From an uncultured Monoglobus sp. (GTDB taxonomy: Bacteria > Bacillota > Clostridia > Monoglobales > Monoglobaceae), in assembly GCA_947585115.1 (NCBI GenBank), contig CANPWW010000014.1, forward strand, positions 1 to 41,284: a stretch of DNA of 41,284 nt. Reading direction: 5' to 3'. This document shows positions 15,999-24,030 of this stretch, piece by piece. The stretch's first letter is position 1; each line of letters begins with the position of its first letter. The translations under genes and the position numbers were made by a program. The notes below the pieces were generated by a model. That model was not told the origin of the DNA, made no database searches, and saw only the letters and a list, made by a program, of their open reading frames with translations.

Positions 15999-16325
15999 AT
16001 GAGTGAGAATATTCGAAAATGCGAGATCATGGATCCCGATCTGATTCGGCGCGTCACGTCGTTCTTTAAAGTTCTGGGCGACGAGACCCGGGTCAAGATA
16101 CTCTACGCCTTGTACGGACGCGAGATGTGCGTGACCGACATAGCCGATTCCCTAGAGGCTTCGGGCTCGGCGGTGTCGCACCAGCTCAAGCAGCTCAAGC
16201 TCGAGGGGCACGTGAAGTCGCGCAGAGAGGGCAAGAACATATTTTACTCGCTGGACGACGAGCATGTTGTCGACATAATACATCAGGCTCTGACCCATGT
16301 TGAGCACAAATCAAACGAAAAATAA
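15999..16325 (+). CDS. ArsR/SmtB-family metal-sensing repressor with an alpha-5 zinc site
   Basis: A 108-residue winged helix protein: FKVLGDETRVKILYAL, then EMCVTDIADSLEASGSAVSHQLKQLKLEGHVKSRREGKNIFYSL. The C-terminal helix carries D87-x-H89 and H100-x2-H103, the same spacing as the alpha-5 zinc ligands of CzrA (D84, H86, H97, H100). C52 in EMCV recalls the CadC/ArsR alpha-3 motif, but the full ELCVCDL pair is absent. It is therefore probably a Zn(II)/Co(II)-responsive dimeric repressor. No metal exporter is adjacent: upstream is a membrane-anchored unknown, downstream is ileS. AAAAGGTGAT is the ribosome binding site. Confidence 0.85.
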   Translation: MSENIRKCEIMDPDLIRRVTSFFKVLGDETRVKILYALYGREMCVTDIADSLEASGSAVSHQLKQLKLEGHVKSRREGKNIFYSLDDEHVVDIIHQALTHVEHKSNEK

Positions 16326-16380
16326 ACACAAAACAACAGCAATAGATAAAAGACTAACATTAAGAATTGGAGGGATATAA

Positions 16381-19300
16381 ATGTATCGTAAGGTGTCAAC
16401 CGAGCTTTCCTTTGTTGACAGAGAGAAAGAAGTAGTTGATTTTTGGAAAAAGAACGATATATTTAAAAAGAGTGTAAAAAACCGCGAGGGAGCGGAGATA
16501 TATACGTTTTTTGACGGACCGCCCACGGCCAACGGCAAGCCCCATATAGGCCATGTGCTGACCCGCGCCATCAAGGACCTGATCCCCAGGTACCGCACCA
16601 TGAAGGGCTATCTGGTTGAGCGCAAGGCGGGCTGGGACACCCACGGCCTGCCCGTTGAGCTTGAGGTCGAGAAGAGCCTCGGTATCAGCGGCAAGCCCGA
16701 GATCGAAAAATACGGCGTTGAGGACTTTATCAAAAAGTGCAAGGACAGCGTTTTCGTGTACCAGAGCGACTGGGAGGAAATGAGCGACCGTGTCGGTTTC
16801 TGGGCCGATATGGACAATCCGTACGTGACCTACCACAACGACTATATCGAGTCGGTATGGTGGGCGCTCAGACAGATATGGGACAAAGGTCTGCTCTACA
16901 AGGGCCACAAGATCATGCCCTACTGCCCGCGCTGCGGCACCGCGCTGTCGAGCCACGAGGTGGCGCAGGGCTACAAGGACGTTAAGGAAAACTCGATCAT
17001 TGCAAAGTTCCACATAAATGACGCGCCCGAGAACGAGTACATTCTCGCGTGGACGACGACGCCCTGGACGCTGCCGTCCAATGTGGCGCTGTGCGTCAAT
17101 CCCTATGAGACTTACGTTAAGATCGACACGGGCAGCGAGAAATATATTCTCGCTGAGGCGCTGCTTGAAAAGGTTGTAGACGGCGGGTACACCGTGCTTG
17201 AAAAGCATGTCGGAACCGATCTCGTTGGTATGCACTACGATCCGCTCTATGATTTTGAAAAGCCCGAGGGAGACGCCTACAGAATCGTGGCCGACAACTA
17301 TGTTACTATGGAGGACGGTACCGGAATCGTGCATATCGCGCCCGCCTTCGGTGAGGACGACAACCGCGTAGGCAAGGACTACGACCTGCCATTCATAAAT
17401 CTTGTAAACACGCAGGGCAAGTTCGTTGACAGCTGCGGAGACTGGTCGGGCATGTTCGTAAAAGACGCCGACAAGCTGATCATCCGCGACCTCAAGGACA
17501 GAGGTCAGGCGTTCGCGGTCATCCCGTTTGAGCACAGCTATCCCTTCTGCTGGAGATGCGACACGCCGCTGCTCTACTACGCCTGCGACACGTGGTTCAT
17601 CAAGATGACCGCCGTGCGCGACAATCTGCTCAAAAACAACGAGACGGTCAACTGGCTGCCGGACAACATCAAGCACGGCAGATTCGGAAATTTCCTCGAA
17701 AACATAATCGACTGGGGTCTCTCCCGCTCGAGATACTGGGGAACGCCCCTGCCTATCTGGGAGTGCTCATGCGGACACAGGCACGTTATCGGCTCGATAG
17801 CCGAGCTCAAGGAAATGGGAATAAACTGCCCCGATGACATCGAGCTGCACAAGCCGTATGTCGACGAGGTAAAGCTCCGCTGCCCCGAGTGTGGCGGCGA
17901 GATGAAGCGCGTTCCCGAGGTTATCGACTGCTGGTTCGATTCGGGCTCGATGCCCTTCGCTCAGCTCCATTATCCCTTTGAGAACAAGGAGCTGTTCGAA
18001 AAGCATTTTCCCGCCGACTTCATCAGCGAGGCTATCGACCAGACCAGAGGCTGGTTCTATACCCTGATGGCGATCTCGACCCTGCTGTTTGACGAGTCGC
18101 CCTATAAAAACGTTATAGTTATGGGCCATGTGCAGGACGAGCACGGCAAAAAGATGAGCAAGCACCTGGGCAACGTCATCGCGCCCATGGACATACTCAA
18201 CGATCAGGGCGCCGACGCGGTTCGCTGGTATTTCTACTCAAACTCCGCGCCGTGGCTGCCCAACAGATTTTCGGCGAGAAACGTTTCCGAATCCCAGCGC
18301 AAGTTCCTGGGCACTCTTTGGAACACATACGCGTTCTATGTGCTCTACGCCGAGATCGACAAGTTTGATCCCACGAAGCACGAGCTTGACCCCGAAAAGC
18401 TGTCGGTTATGGACAAGTGGATATTGTCAAAATTAAACGGCGTTATCAAAGAGGTGGACGACAATCTGTTTAACTACAAGATAGTTGAGGCCACCCGCGC
18501 GATCTCCGAGTTTACCGACGAGCTGTCCAACTGGTACGTGCGCAGGAGCCGCGAGCGTTTCTGGGCGAGCGAGCTGACCGACGACAAGATCAGCGCCTAT
18601 ATGACGCTCTACACCGTTCTGGTCGAGTTCTCGAAAGTTTGCGCTCCGTTCATTCCGTTTATGACCGAGCAGATATATCAAAATCTGGTGCTGTCGGTCG
18701 ACAAGAACGCGCCCGAGAGCGTGCACCTGTGCGACTATCCAAATATTCGCGAGGAGCTCAGCTTCCCCGAGATCGAGACCGACATGGACGCGGTGCGCAA
18801 GGTGGTTATACTGGGCCGCGCCTGCCGCAACGAGGCGAACATCAAAAACAGACAGCCCCTGCCCAAGCTCTATATCCAGTCAAAGACCGAGATAAACCCC
18901 GATTATATCTATATAATCTTGGATGAGCTCAATATCAAAGAGGTTGAGTTTGTGGCGGACGCGAGCGCGTTTATCGCCTACAAGTTCAAGCCCCAGATGA
19001 GGACTATGGGTCCCAAGTACGGACGGCTGATGCGTCCCATATTCGACGAGATCGCCAAGATGGACGGCGCCGAGGTCATGGCTGTGCTCAATTCGGGCGA
19101 GCCCCTGCGCCTCACGGTACAGGACACCGACGTTGAGGTTTATAAGGACGATGTGCTGATTGAGACCGAGCAGATGAACGGCCTTGTCAGCGACAGCGAC
19201 GGCGGCTTCACCGTGATACTCGACACCAACTTAAACGATGAGCTGATAGACGAGGGCTTCCTCAGAGAGATACTCAGCAAGATACAGAACATGCGCAAGG

Positions 19301-19494
19301 ATTCCGGCTTTGAGGTTCAGGATCGTATCAGCGTGGCCTACAGCGGCAGCGAAAAGATCGCCGCGATCTTCGATAAGTTCGGTGCCGAAATAAAATCTCA
19401 GGCCCTGGCCGACAAAATAGAATCGGCCGAAAACAGCGGCAAAGAGTGGAACATCAACGGCGAAAAAGTCACGATAGAAGTCAAGAAAATATAA
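16381..19494 (+). CDS. ileS: Isoleucyl-tRNA synthetase, long (IleS2-like) form
   Basis: A 1037-residue class I synthetase. The HIGH motif is H55-I-G-H58 and the KMSKS motif is KMSKH at 591-595. The editing domain (CP1) lies between about 190 and 390 with the TTPWTLPSN segment. The C-terminal anticodon-binding domain begins near 680. The start MYRKVSTELSFVDREKEVVDFWKKNDIF, and a length about 100 residues above the classical bacterial form, place it in the eukaryote-like IleS2 group, often less sensitive to mupirocin. No T-box leader precedes it, only 55 nt after the ArsR gene with GGAGGG. A bidirectional terminator follows. Confidence 0.96.
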   Translation: MYRKVSTELSFVDREKEVVDFWKKNDIFKKSVKNREGAEIYTFFDGPPTANGKPHIGHVLTRAIKDLIPRYRTMKGYLVERKAGWDTHGLPVELEVEKSLGISGKPEIEKYGVEDFIKKCKDSVFVYQSDWEEMSDRVGFWADMDNPYVTYHNDYIESVWWALRQIWDKGLLYKGHKIMPYCPRCGTALSSHEVAQGYKDVKENSIIAKFHINDAPENEYILAWTTTPWTLPSNVALCVNPYETYVKIDTGSEKYILAEALLEKVVDGGYTVLEKHVGTDLVGMHYDPLYDFEKPEGDAYRIVADNYVTMEDGTGIVHIAPAFGEDDNRVGKDYDLPFINLVNTQGKFVDSCGDWSGMFVKDADKLIIRDLKDRGQAFAVIPFEHSYPFCWRCDTPLLYYACDTWFIKMTAVRDNLLKNNETVNWLPDNIKHGRFGNFLENIIDWGLSRSRYWGTPLPIWECSCGHRHVIGSIAELKEMGINCPDDIELHKPYVDEVKLRCPECGGEMKRVPEVIDCWFDSGSMPFAQLHYPFENKELFEKHFPADFISEAIDQTRGWFYTLMAISTLLFDESPYKNVIVMGHVQDEHGKKMSKHLGNVIAPMDILNDQGADAVRWYFYSNSAPWLPNRFSARNVSESQRKFLGTLWNTYAFYVLYAEIDKFDPTKHELDPEKLSVMDKWILSKLNGVIKEVDDNLFNYKIVEATRAISEFTDELSNWYVRRSRERFWASELTDDKISAYMTLYTVLVEFSKVCAPFIPFMTEQIYQNLVLSVDKNAPESVHLCDYPNIREELSFPEIETDMDAVRKVVILGRACRNEANIKNRQPLPKLYIQSKTEINPDYIYIILDELNIKEVEFVADASAFIAYKFKPQMRTMGPKYGRLMRPIFDEIAKMDGAEVMAVLNSGEPLRLTVQDTDVEVYKDDVLIETEQMNGLVSDSDGGFTVILDTNLNDELIDEGFLREILSKIQNMRKDSGFEVQDRISVAYSGSEKIAAIFDKFGAEIKSQALADKIESAENSGKEWNINGEKVTIEVKKI

Positions 19495-19513
19495 AACATC
19501 TGCATAAAAAATC

Positions 19514-19545
19514 AGCGGCTCTCCCGATCGGGAGGACCGCTTTTT
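19514..19545. terminator. Bidirectional terminator between ileS and the S41 protease gene
   Basis: AGCGG (19514-19518) pairs with CCGCT (19537-19541) around the palindrome CTCCCGATCGGGAG (19521-19534). TTTTT follows on the plus strand and GATTTTTTA on the minus strand, so it serves both convergent genes. Confidence 0.9.
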
Positions 19546-19557
19546 GAATATTAAAAA

Positions 19558-21072
19558 TTATTTGCTTTCGTTTGGGGTGATGCCGTAGTGGCGCATTGCC
19601 GCGTTCAGCTGCTCATCGACCAGCTCCTGCGTCTCGACGAGGGCTTTGTAAAGCTCCCGCTGGGTGGTGAGATCAAGCACTCCGTAGGGAAACAGGCCGT
19701 GCATGGCCTGGAACCGCTGTATCGCGTCCGCCAGGTCGGGGCCGAAGCTCGGGTCGTCGGCGTTGCCCAAAAATCTGTTCCACACCGCCAAGATCTTTTT
19801 GGCCTTCGCGATATTCGGGTCGCTCATGCCCTGTTCATAAACCGCGGCATAGTCAAAATCGCTGAATCCGCTGTGGTCAAACGGAATGTATGTGTTTTCA
19901 ACGGTCGAGTCTGGCTCAAGGCCGATCTGGTCAATATTGGTGCCGAGCGGCGTCAGGTAGTATGCGGCGGTGAATTTCATCGCCTCGCCGTCTTTGAGGG
20001 GCATGATCGACTGGACTGTGCCCTTGCCGTATGTGCGATTTCCTATGAGTATACCAGCTTTGTTGTCCTGTATCGCTGCCGCCAGGACCTCGGAGGAACT
20101 GGCGCTGTTCTCGTTAACCAATACCACGAGATCGTATTTTTTTTCGGATTTGTTGTCCGATTTGAAAACTATGTCAAACATGTCCGCCTTGTGGTCCTCG
20201 GAAACGATTATGTCGCCATCTTTCAAGAAGTGATTGGCTATCGCGACCGCCTCGGACAGATAGCCGCCGCCGTTGTCGCGCACATCGACGATTATGTCGG
20301 TGATACCCTCTTTTTCGGCGTCGGTCATAGCCTCGGCAAACTGCGCGCCCGCATTGTCCATAAAGCTGTATATCCTTATATACATGGCTTTGCGGGGCGA
20401 GCCGTCAATGTCGTCGACGCCTTCAAGAACGGTGTGGGCAACCGAGAGCTTTTCGGCGATCTCCTCGCGCGTTATGGTGAAGTAAAGAGGCGAGTCGCTG
20501 CCGCCGCGGAGAACGCCGATAACAACCTGCGTTCCGATCTCGCCGCGAATGAGTGCCTGCGCCGCATCGACCGTGGCTCCGAAAAGACTTGTTCCGTCCG
20601 CGCTGTAGAGAATATCACCGGGCAGTATACCGGCCTTTTCGGCGGGAGACTCGTTATATATCGAGCCCACAACCAGCTTGCCTCCGACCTCGTTCATCGT
20701 TATGCCGATGCCGCCGATCGTGCCCTCAAGCTCTGATAAAAACTCGTTGGTTTCCTCGGAGCCGGGATAGAACACCGAGTAATCGTCAATTGACGAGAGT
20801 ATCGCTGTCATTACTCTGTCATACAGTTCGGGATCGTCTTTCAGCGCTTCCAGCAGACCCGCTTTGTAGAGAGAGGCGGAGGTTACGCCGTCCTTAGCGA
20901 ACACCGCCAGATACTCCACGATCTCATTCACATATTCCGAAATGAACTCGCCGCTGTATTCTTGCGGCGCGGCCGCGGGCGCCGCGTCATCGGCGAATAC
21001 CGCGCCGCCGAAGCTCATAAAAACACAGCTTGCCGCCAGCGCGGAGGCGAGGATCTTTTTAAAATTATTCAT
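19558..21072 (-). CDS. Secreted S41 protease with PDZ and peptidoglycan-binding domains
   Basis: A 504-residue protein. The ATG at 21072 is taken because GGGAGATG precedes it and it begins a clean signal peptide (NNFKKILASALAASCVFMSFGGAVFA, cleaved near 27); the open frame extends 39 codons further upstream without support. A PDZ domain spans ~112-195 and the S41 core ~205-395. The catalytic pair is S325 (ENSASSSEVL) and K350 (RTYGKG), 25 apart. Residues ~442-480 (FGPDLADAIQRFQAMHG) resemble a PG_binding_1 domain, suggesting action at the cell wall. It is the second gene after a small secreted protein, 34 nt downstream of it. Confidence 0.88.
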   Translation of the reverse strand: MNNFKKILASALAASCVFMSFGGAVFADDAAPAAAPQEYSGEFISEYVNEIVEYLAVFAKDGVTSASLYKAGLLEALKDDPELYDRVMTAILSSIDDYSVFYPGSEETNEFLSELEGTIGGIGITMNEVGGKLVVGSIYNESPAEKAGILPGDILYSADGTSLFGATVDAAQALIRGEIGTQVVIGVLRGGSDSPLYFTITREEIAEKLSVAHTVLEGVDDIDGSPRKAMYIRIYSFMDNAGAQFAEAMTDAEKEGITDIIVDVRDNGGGYLSEAVAIANHFLKDGDIIVSEDHKADMFDIVFKSDNKSEKKYDLVVLVNENSASSSEVLAAAIQDNKAGILIGNRTYGKGTVQSIMPLKDGEAMKFTAAYYLTPLGTNIDQIGLEPDSTVENTYIPFDHSGFSDFDYAAVYEQGMSDPNIAKAKKILAVWNRFLGNADDPSFGPDLADAIQRFQAMHGLFPYGVLDLTTQRELYKALVETQELVDEQLNAAMRHYGITPNESK

Positions 21073-21106
21073 AATAATCATCTCCCAAAATGTGTTGAAA
21101 CATTTA

Positions 21107-21505
21107 TTATTTATCAATAACCTGTATACGCTCAACGCGGTATGTGCCGTCGACCAGCTTGACCGTCGTGACCCGAACATCCATATCAAGGAACCATGCC
21201 AGCGATTTAAGATCTAGCTCCGAGCCGCCCTCTCTGGCGTCCCAGACGTTTCTGTCAAAGGCGGGCACAGCTGTGTATTCAAGGGCTTTTGATGCCTCGG
21301 TGCCGACTGTGTCGGCGGCTCTTATAGGTCTGACCTTAGTCAGTATGACCTCGTTGTCATTCCAGTCCGAAAGATAGAGCTTTGCGTTTAGAATAGAAAC
21401 ATCCGTTATGAGCTTTTCGGGCTCAACGGCGTGCGCGCACCGTGGCGCGATAACCGCCGAGATCAATAGAACGCATAATATTATTTTTGATATTGTTTTT
21501 TTCAT
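21107..21505 (-). CDS. Small secreted protein of unknown function
   Basis: A 132-residue protein with a signal peptide (KKTISKIILCVLLISAVIAPRCAHA, cleavage near 26) and a ~105-residue mature domain of alternating strands (KLITDVSILNAKLYLSDWNDNEVILTKVRPI; VTTVKLVDGTYRVERIQVID). AAAGGAGA precedes the start. It is the first gene of a two-gene leftward unit with the S41 protease, so it may be a substrate, inhibitor or partner of that enzyme. No family is recognised. The ending KLVDGTYRVERIQV looks like a small beta-rich fold. Confidence 0.7.
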   Translation of the reverse strand: MKKTISKIILCVLLISAVIAPRCAHAVEPEKLITDVSILNAKLYLSDWNDNEVILTKVRPIRAADTVGTEASKALEYTAVPAFDRNVWDAREGGSELDLKSLAWFLDMDVRVTTVKLVDGTYRVERIQVIDK

Positions 21506-21552
21506 ATATTGTCTCCTTTGTGTAAAGCCGGTTCATTCACCAAGTTATAATG

Positions 21553-21655
21553 CTCCCGCAAAACGCCAACGGAGTGCGTTTTGTGGGAAAGAGGAGCAAA
21601 CCCGAAGCGGGCGTAGCTTTTGGCGCTTGCGCCAAAACAAGCAAGCGTAGGGATT
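21553..21655. repeat. Cluster of hairpin repeats between argS and the secreted-protein gene
   Basis: Three stems in a row. CCCGCAAAACGC (from 21553) pairs with GCGTTTTGTGGG with one G-T pair. A CCCGAAGCGGG hairpin is near 21600. TTTTGGC pairs with GCCAAAA near 21618-21637, flanked by GCGTAG repeats. It starts just upstream of the leftward secreted-protein gene and ends at the argS stop. Neither strand has a terminator T-run. It looks like REP-type repeat DNA and may also fold in the argS transcript. Confidence 0.6.
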
Positions 21656-21662
21656 TGCGACG

Positions 21663-23363
21663 TCACATGTGGGCCGGTGCGTCTATCTTTAACATATTAA
21701 GCACGCCGGCTATGACCTTGCGCGCGCAGTCGATCAGCTTAACTCTGGCGTCGCGCAGCTTTTCGTCGTCAACGTTGACGCGGCAGTTGTTGTAAAATCC
21801 ATGGAACTCGGTGGCGAGCTCCGTGGCGTAGCGCGTCATGCGCGCGGGCTCCAAAGTCTCGGCCGATATCCTGATCTCCTCGGGCATGTCCGCAAGCTTT
21901 TTGAGAAGCGACAGCTCGCTTTCGTGCGTGAGGAGCGACGGGTTTATCTCGGCGTACGCTTTGGGAACAACGCCGTCCTCTTTTAATATCCTTAAAATTC
22001 CGCATATCCTGGCGTGCGCATACTGCACGTAGAACACCGGATTGTCGTTGCTCTGCTCTTTGGCGAGCTCCAGATCAAAGTCCAGATGGCTGCCCGCGCC
22101 GCGCATGTTGAAGAAGAAACGCGCCGCGTCGATGCTTACCTCGTCAAGAAGGTCGGTCAGGCTTATCGCCTTGCCCGTGCGCTTTGACATGCGCACAACC
22201 TCGCCGTCGCGTGTCAGGCGCACAAGCTGCATCAGCACGATGTCAAGACGATTTGAGTCGATACCCACGGCGCTGAGCGCTTCCTTCATGCGCGCCACAT
22301 GGCCGTGGTGATCCGCGCCCCATACGTTTATCGCGCGGTCAAAGCCGCGGGTTTCCAATTTATTTATATGGTACGCGATGTCCGCCGCGAAGTAGGTGGG
22401 TATTCCGTTTTGGCGGATAAGCACCTCGTTTTTTTCAAGACCCATTTTCTCGCAGTCGAGCCACAGCGCGCCGTCCTGCTCGTAGGTATAGCCGCGCTCG
22501 CTCAGGCGGTCGATCGCCGCTTTCACGGCTCCGCTCTTGTGGAGCTCGCTCTCGCGGAACCATACGTCGTAGTGTATTCTGTATTTCTCAAGATCTGTTT
22601 TAAGCGCCGCTATGTTTTTTTCAAGAGCATAGTCGATCAGCGCCTGCGCCCGTTCTTCCTCGGGGGCGTCAAGATACTTGTCCCCTTTTATCTCGATAAA
22701 CTCTTTGGCGCGGTCAATAATGTCCGAGCCTTGGTATCCGTCCTCGGGAAACTCGACCGCGTCCTCTCCGCGGAGCTGTTGAATATATCTGGCGCTCAGA
22801 GAGCGGCCGAATTTGTCGATCTGGTTTCCCGCGTCATTTATATAAAACTCTCGGGTAACATCGTATCCCGCGTACTCCAGGACCGAGGCAAGGCAGTCGC
22901 CTAGGGCGCCGCCTCTCGCGTTGCCCATGTGCATGGGACCGGTGGGATTGGCGCTGACGAACTCGACCATGGCTTTTTTGCCCTTGCCGATGTCGATCTT
23001 GCCGTAATCCGCGCCCTGTTCCTCAATGGCGCGCATTGTTTCGTAAAGCCAATCGGGCGTTAAATAAAAATTGATAAAGCCCGCGCCTGCAACCTCGATT
23101 TTTTCAATATTCGCGCCTTTGTCTATCCTCGATGTGATCTCGGCCGCAATTTTCGCGGGCGCGCAGCGGAATTCTCTTGCGAGCGCCATTGCCGCGCTGC
23201 AGGCGAAGTCGCCGTGGCTCTTGTCTTTGGGGACCTCGAGCTTTATGCGGTCGCTCAGCGATTCGATATCCGCTGCGCCCAGCGCGCCGTCAGTCATGGC
23301 GTCCGTGAGCGCCTGTTTTATTTTGTCCGTGATCTCCTGTTTTATCTTGTCGGTAATGCTCAT
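21663..23363 (-). CDS. argS: Arginyl-tRNA synthetase
   Basis: A 566-residue class I synthetase. The N-terminal Add-1 domain (~1-100) is followed by the core. The signature is H145-M-G-N148 in NPTGPMHMGNARGGALGDCLA, the usual clostridial form of HIGH. MSKRTGKAISLTDLLDEV serves as the KMSKS region. The C-terminal DALR anticodon-binding domain ends in LLDCARKVIAGVLNML-like helices. It is the last gene of the leftward ddl-murI-ywiB-argS group, although 230 nt of repeats separate it from ywiB. ywiB-argS adjacency is also found in Bacillus. AAAGG precedes the start. Repeat clusters flank both ends of the gene. Confidence 0.95.
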   Translation of the reverse strand: MSITDKIKQEITDKIKQALTDAMTDGALGAADIESLSDRIKLEVPKDKSHGDFACSAAMALAREFRCAPAKIAAEITSRIDKGANIEKIEVAGAGFINFYLTPDWLYETMRAIEEQGADYGKIDIGKGKKAMVEFVSANPTGPMHMGNARGGALGDCLASVLEYAGYDVTREFYINDAGNQIDKFGRSLSARYIQQLRGEDAVEFPEDGYQGSDIIDRAKEFIEIKGDKYLDAPEEERAQALIDYALEKNIAALKTDLEKYRIHYDVWFRESELHKSGAVKAAIDRLSERGYTYEQDGALWLDCEKMGLEKNEVLIRQNGIPTYFAADIAYHINKLETRGFDRAINVWGADHHGHVARMKEALSAVGIDSNRLDIVLMQLVRLTRDGEVVRMSKRTGKAISLTDLLDEVSIDAARFFFNMRGAGSHLDFDLELAKEQSNDNPVFYVQYAHARICGILRILKEDGVVPKAYAEINPSLLTHESELSLLKKLADMPEEIRISAETLEPARMTRYATELATEFHGFYNNCRVNVDDEKLRDARVKLIDCARKVIAGVLNMLKIDAPAHM

Positions 23364-23385
23364 GCTGAATTTTTTCCTTTCTGCG

Positions 23386-23413
23386 GTTTTTGCTGTTTGC
23401 TGTTTGCTATGTT
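23386..23413 (+). repeat. Divergent heptamer array (CTGTTTG type)
   Basis: Units GTTTTTG, CTGTTTG, CTGTTTG, CTATGTT. The period (7 bp) and the terminal CTATGTT match the five-heptamer elements, but the internal unit differs. It lies 22 nt upstream of the argS start on the opposite strand. Confidence 0.55.
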
Positions 23414-23490
23414 CCCACCTCCGTCTTTTCGCCTTTGGCGAAAATCCACCTCCTCCCGGGATGAGGCAGGCGGGCGGATAATATCCGCCC
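23414..23490. repeat. REP-like palindromes upstream of argS
   Basis: TTTTCGCC (23426-23433) pairs with GGCGAAAA (23437-23444) over a 3-nt loop. A 19-bp palindrome, GGGCGGATA-A-TATCCGCCC, is at 23472-23490 and recurs exactly at 30503-30521. The stretch also has pyrimidine-rich CCACCTCC repeats. These resemble dispersed non-coding repeats common in gut Clostridia (from memory, not searched). Confidence 0.65.
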
Positions 23491-23495
23491 CTACG

Positions 23496-23530
23496 AACAT
23501 AGTGATTAGTAATTAGCTAATAGTGATTAG
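23496..23530 (-). repeat. Five-heptamer element, copy B (inverted)
   Basis: Read on the minus strand: CTAATCA, CTATTAG, CTAATTA, CTAATCA, CTATGTT. It is inverted relative to copy C at 23580-23614, with 28 of 35 positions matching. The two copies therefore act as terminal inverted repeats of a 119-bp unit. An inner stem, ACGCGG (23539-23544) with CCGCGT (23576-23581), extends the hairpin. Confidence 0.75.
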
Positions 23531-23579
23531 ACGAAAGAACGCGGGGATATATGTTATGTTTTCGATAACTTTTTTCCGC

Positions 23580-23614
23580 GTATTCACTATTCGCTAATCG
23601 CTAATCTCTACGTT
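23580..23614 (+). repeat. Five-heptamer element, copy C
   Basis: Units GTATTCA, CTATTCG, CTAATCG, CTAATCT, CTACGTT. The right 21 bp overlap the 3' end of the leftward ywiB-like gene and encode its last residues NVEISD and the TAG stop. The frame and stop position relative to the element are the same as in copy A. Confidence 0.75.
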
Positions 23615-24016
23615 AACCGTCATGTTGTTTTTTATAAAATTTTGGTTGTCGGCGTCCAGGAGGTAGTTCATTTTGAGAGTGCCGCCGTCCTTGCCGAATT
23701 TGTAGTCGATGTTTTCGGTCGTTACCGCGGCGCCGATCTGGCCGTAGGGTGTGTTCACCAAGCACAGGCTCTTTTCGCCGCTTCTGTAATCCATCTTTGA
23801 CGAGAACCTGCCCTTTCGCGAAACGCTGACTCCGGCGTCGCTGACCTTTATTGTGGTGGTCGTGTCCTCAAAACCGGTCATGGCGCTCTCGTCGTATATT
23901 ATGTATATTTTGTTGTTACGTATGGCGTATCTGCCTCTGGTGTCCAGAGCTATGGTTTCTTCCTCGCCGTCGATCTCCTGAGCGGTGCGAATGGTAATAA
24001 ACGCGTTGTCTTTCAT
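23594..24016 (-). CDS. ywiB: DUF1934 (YwiB-like) protein
   Basis: A 140-residue lipocalin-like beta-barrel protein of the YwiB/DUF1934 family: AFITIRTAQEIDGEEETIALDTRGRYAIRNNKIYIIYDES, then TTIKVSDAGVSVSRKGRFSSKMDYRSGEKSLCLVNTPYGQI and the DYKFGKDGGTLKMNYLLDAD segment. The function is unknown. It lies between murI and argS; a ywiB-argS pairing also occurs in B. subtilis. It is 14 nt downstream of murI, with AAGGAGAC as ribosome binding site. The six C-terminal residues (NVEISD) and the stop come from heptamer copy C, so the native end is probably altered. Confidence 0.85.
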   Translation of the reverse strand: MKDNAFITIRTAQEIDGEEETIALDTRGRYAIRNNKIYIIYDESAMTGFEDTTTTIKVSDAGVSVSRKGRFSSKMDYRSGEKSLCLVNTPYGQIGAAVTTENIDYKFGKDGGTLKMNYLLDADNQNFIKNNMTVNVEISD

Positions 24017-24030
24017 ATAGCAGTCTCCTT

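Noticed and set aside
16326-16380. T-box riboswitch before ileS
   Set aside because: Only 55 nt are available and no TGGNACC-type antiterminator or specifier loop is visible. The short leaders of lysS and argS likewise show none.
16396-17676. Long open frame on the minus strand inside ileS (426 codons)
   Set aside because: It lies wholly antisense to a certain ileS gene, has no ribosome binding site and its translation has no recognisable domain; a product of the codon bias of the sense gene.
19588-20736. 382-codon plus-strand frame antisense to the S41 protease
   Set aside because: The opposite strand carries a complete protease with signal peptide and catalytic dyad; this frame is a shadow.
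21072-21189. Upstream extension of the S41 protease to 21189
   Set aside because: It would add 39 residues ahead of a clean signal peptide and overlap the preceding gene; the ATG at 21072 has GGGAGATG.
23386-23614. CRISPR-like array because of repeated short units
   Set aside because: Repeats are contiguous 7-bp units without spacers, and no cas gene is in the window.
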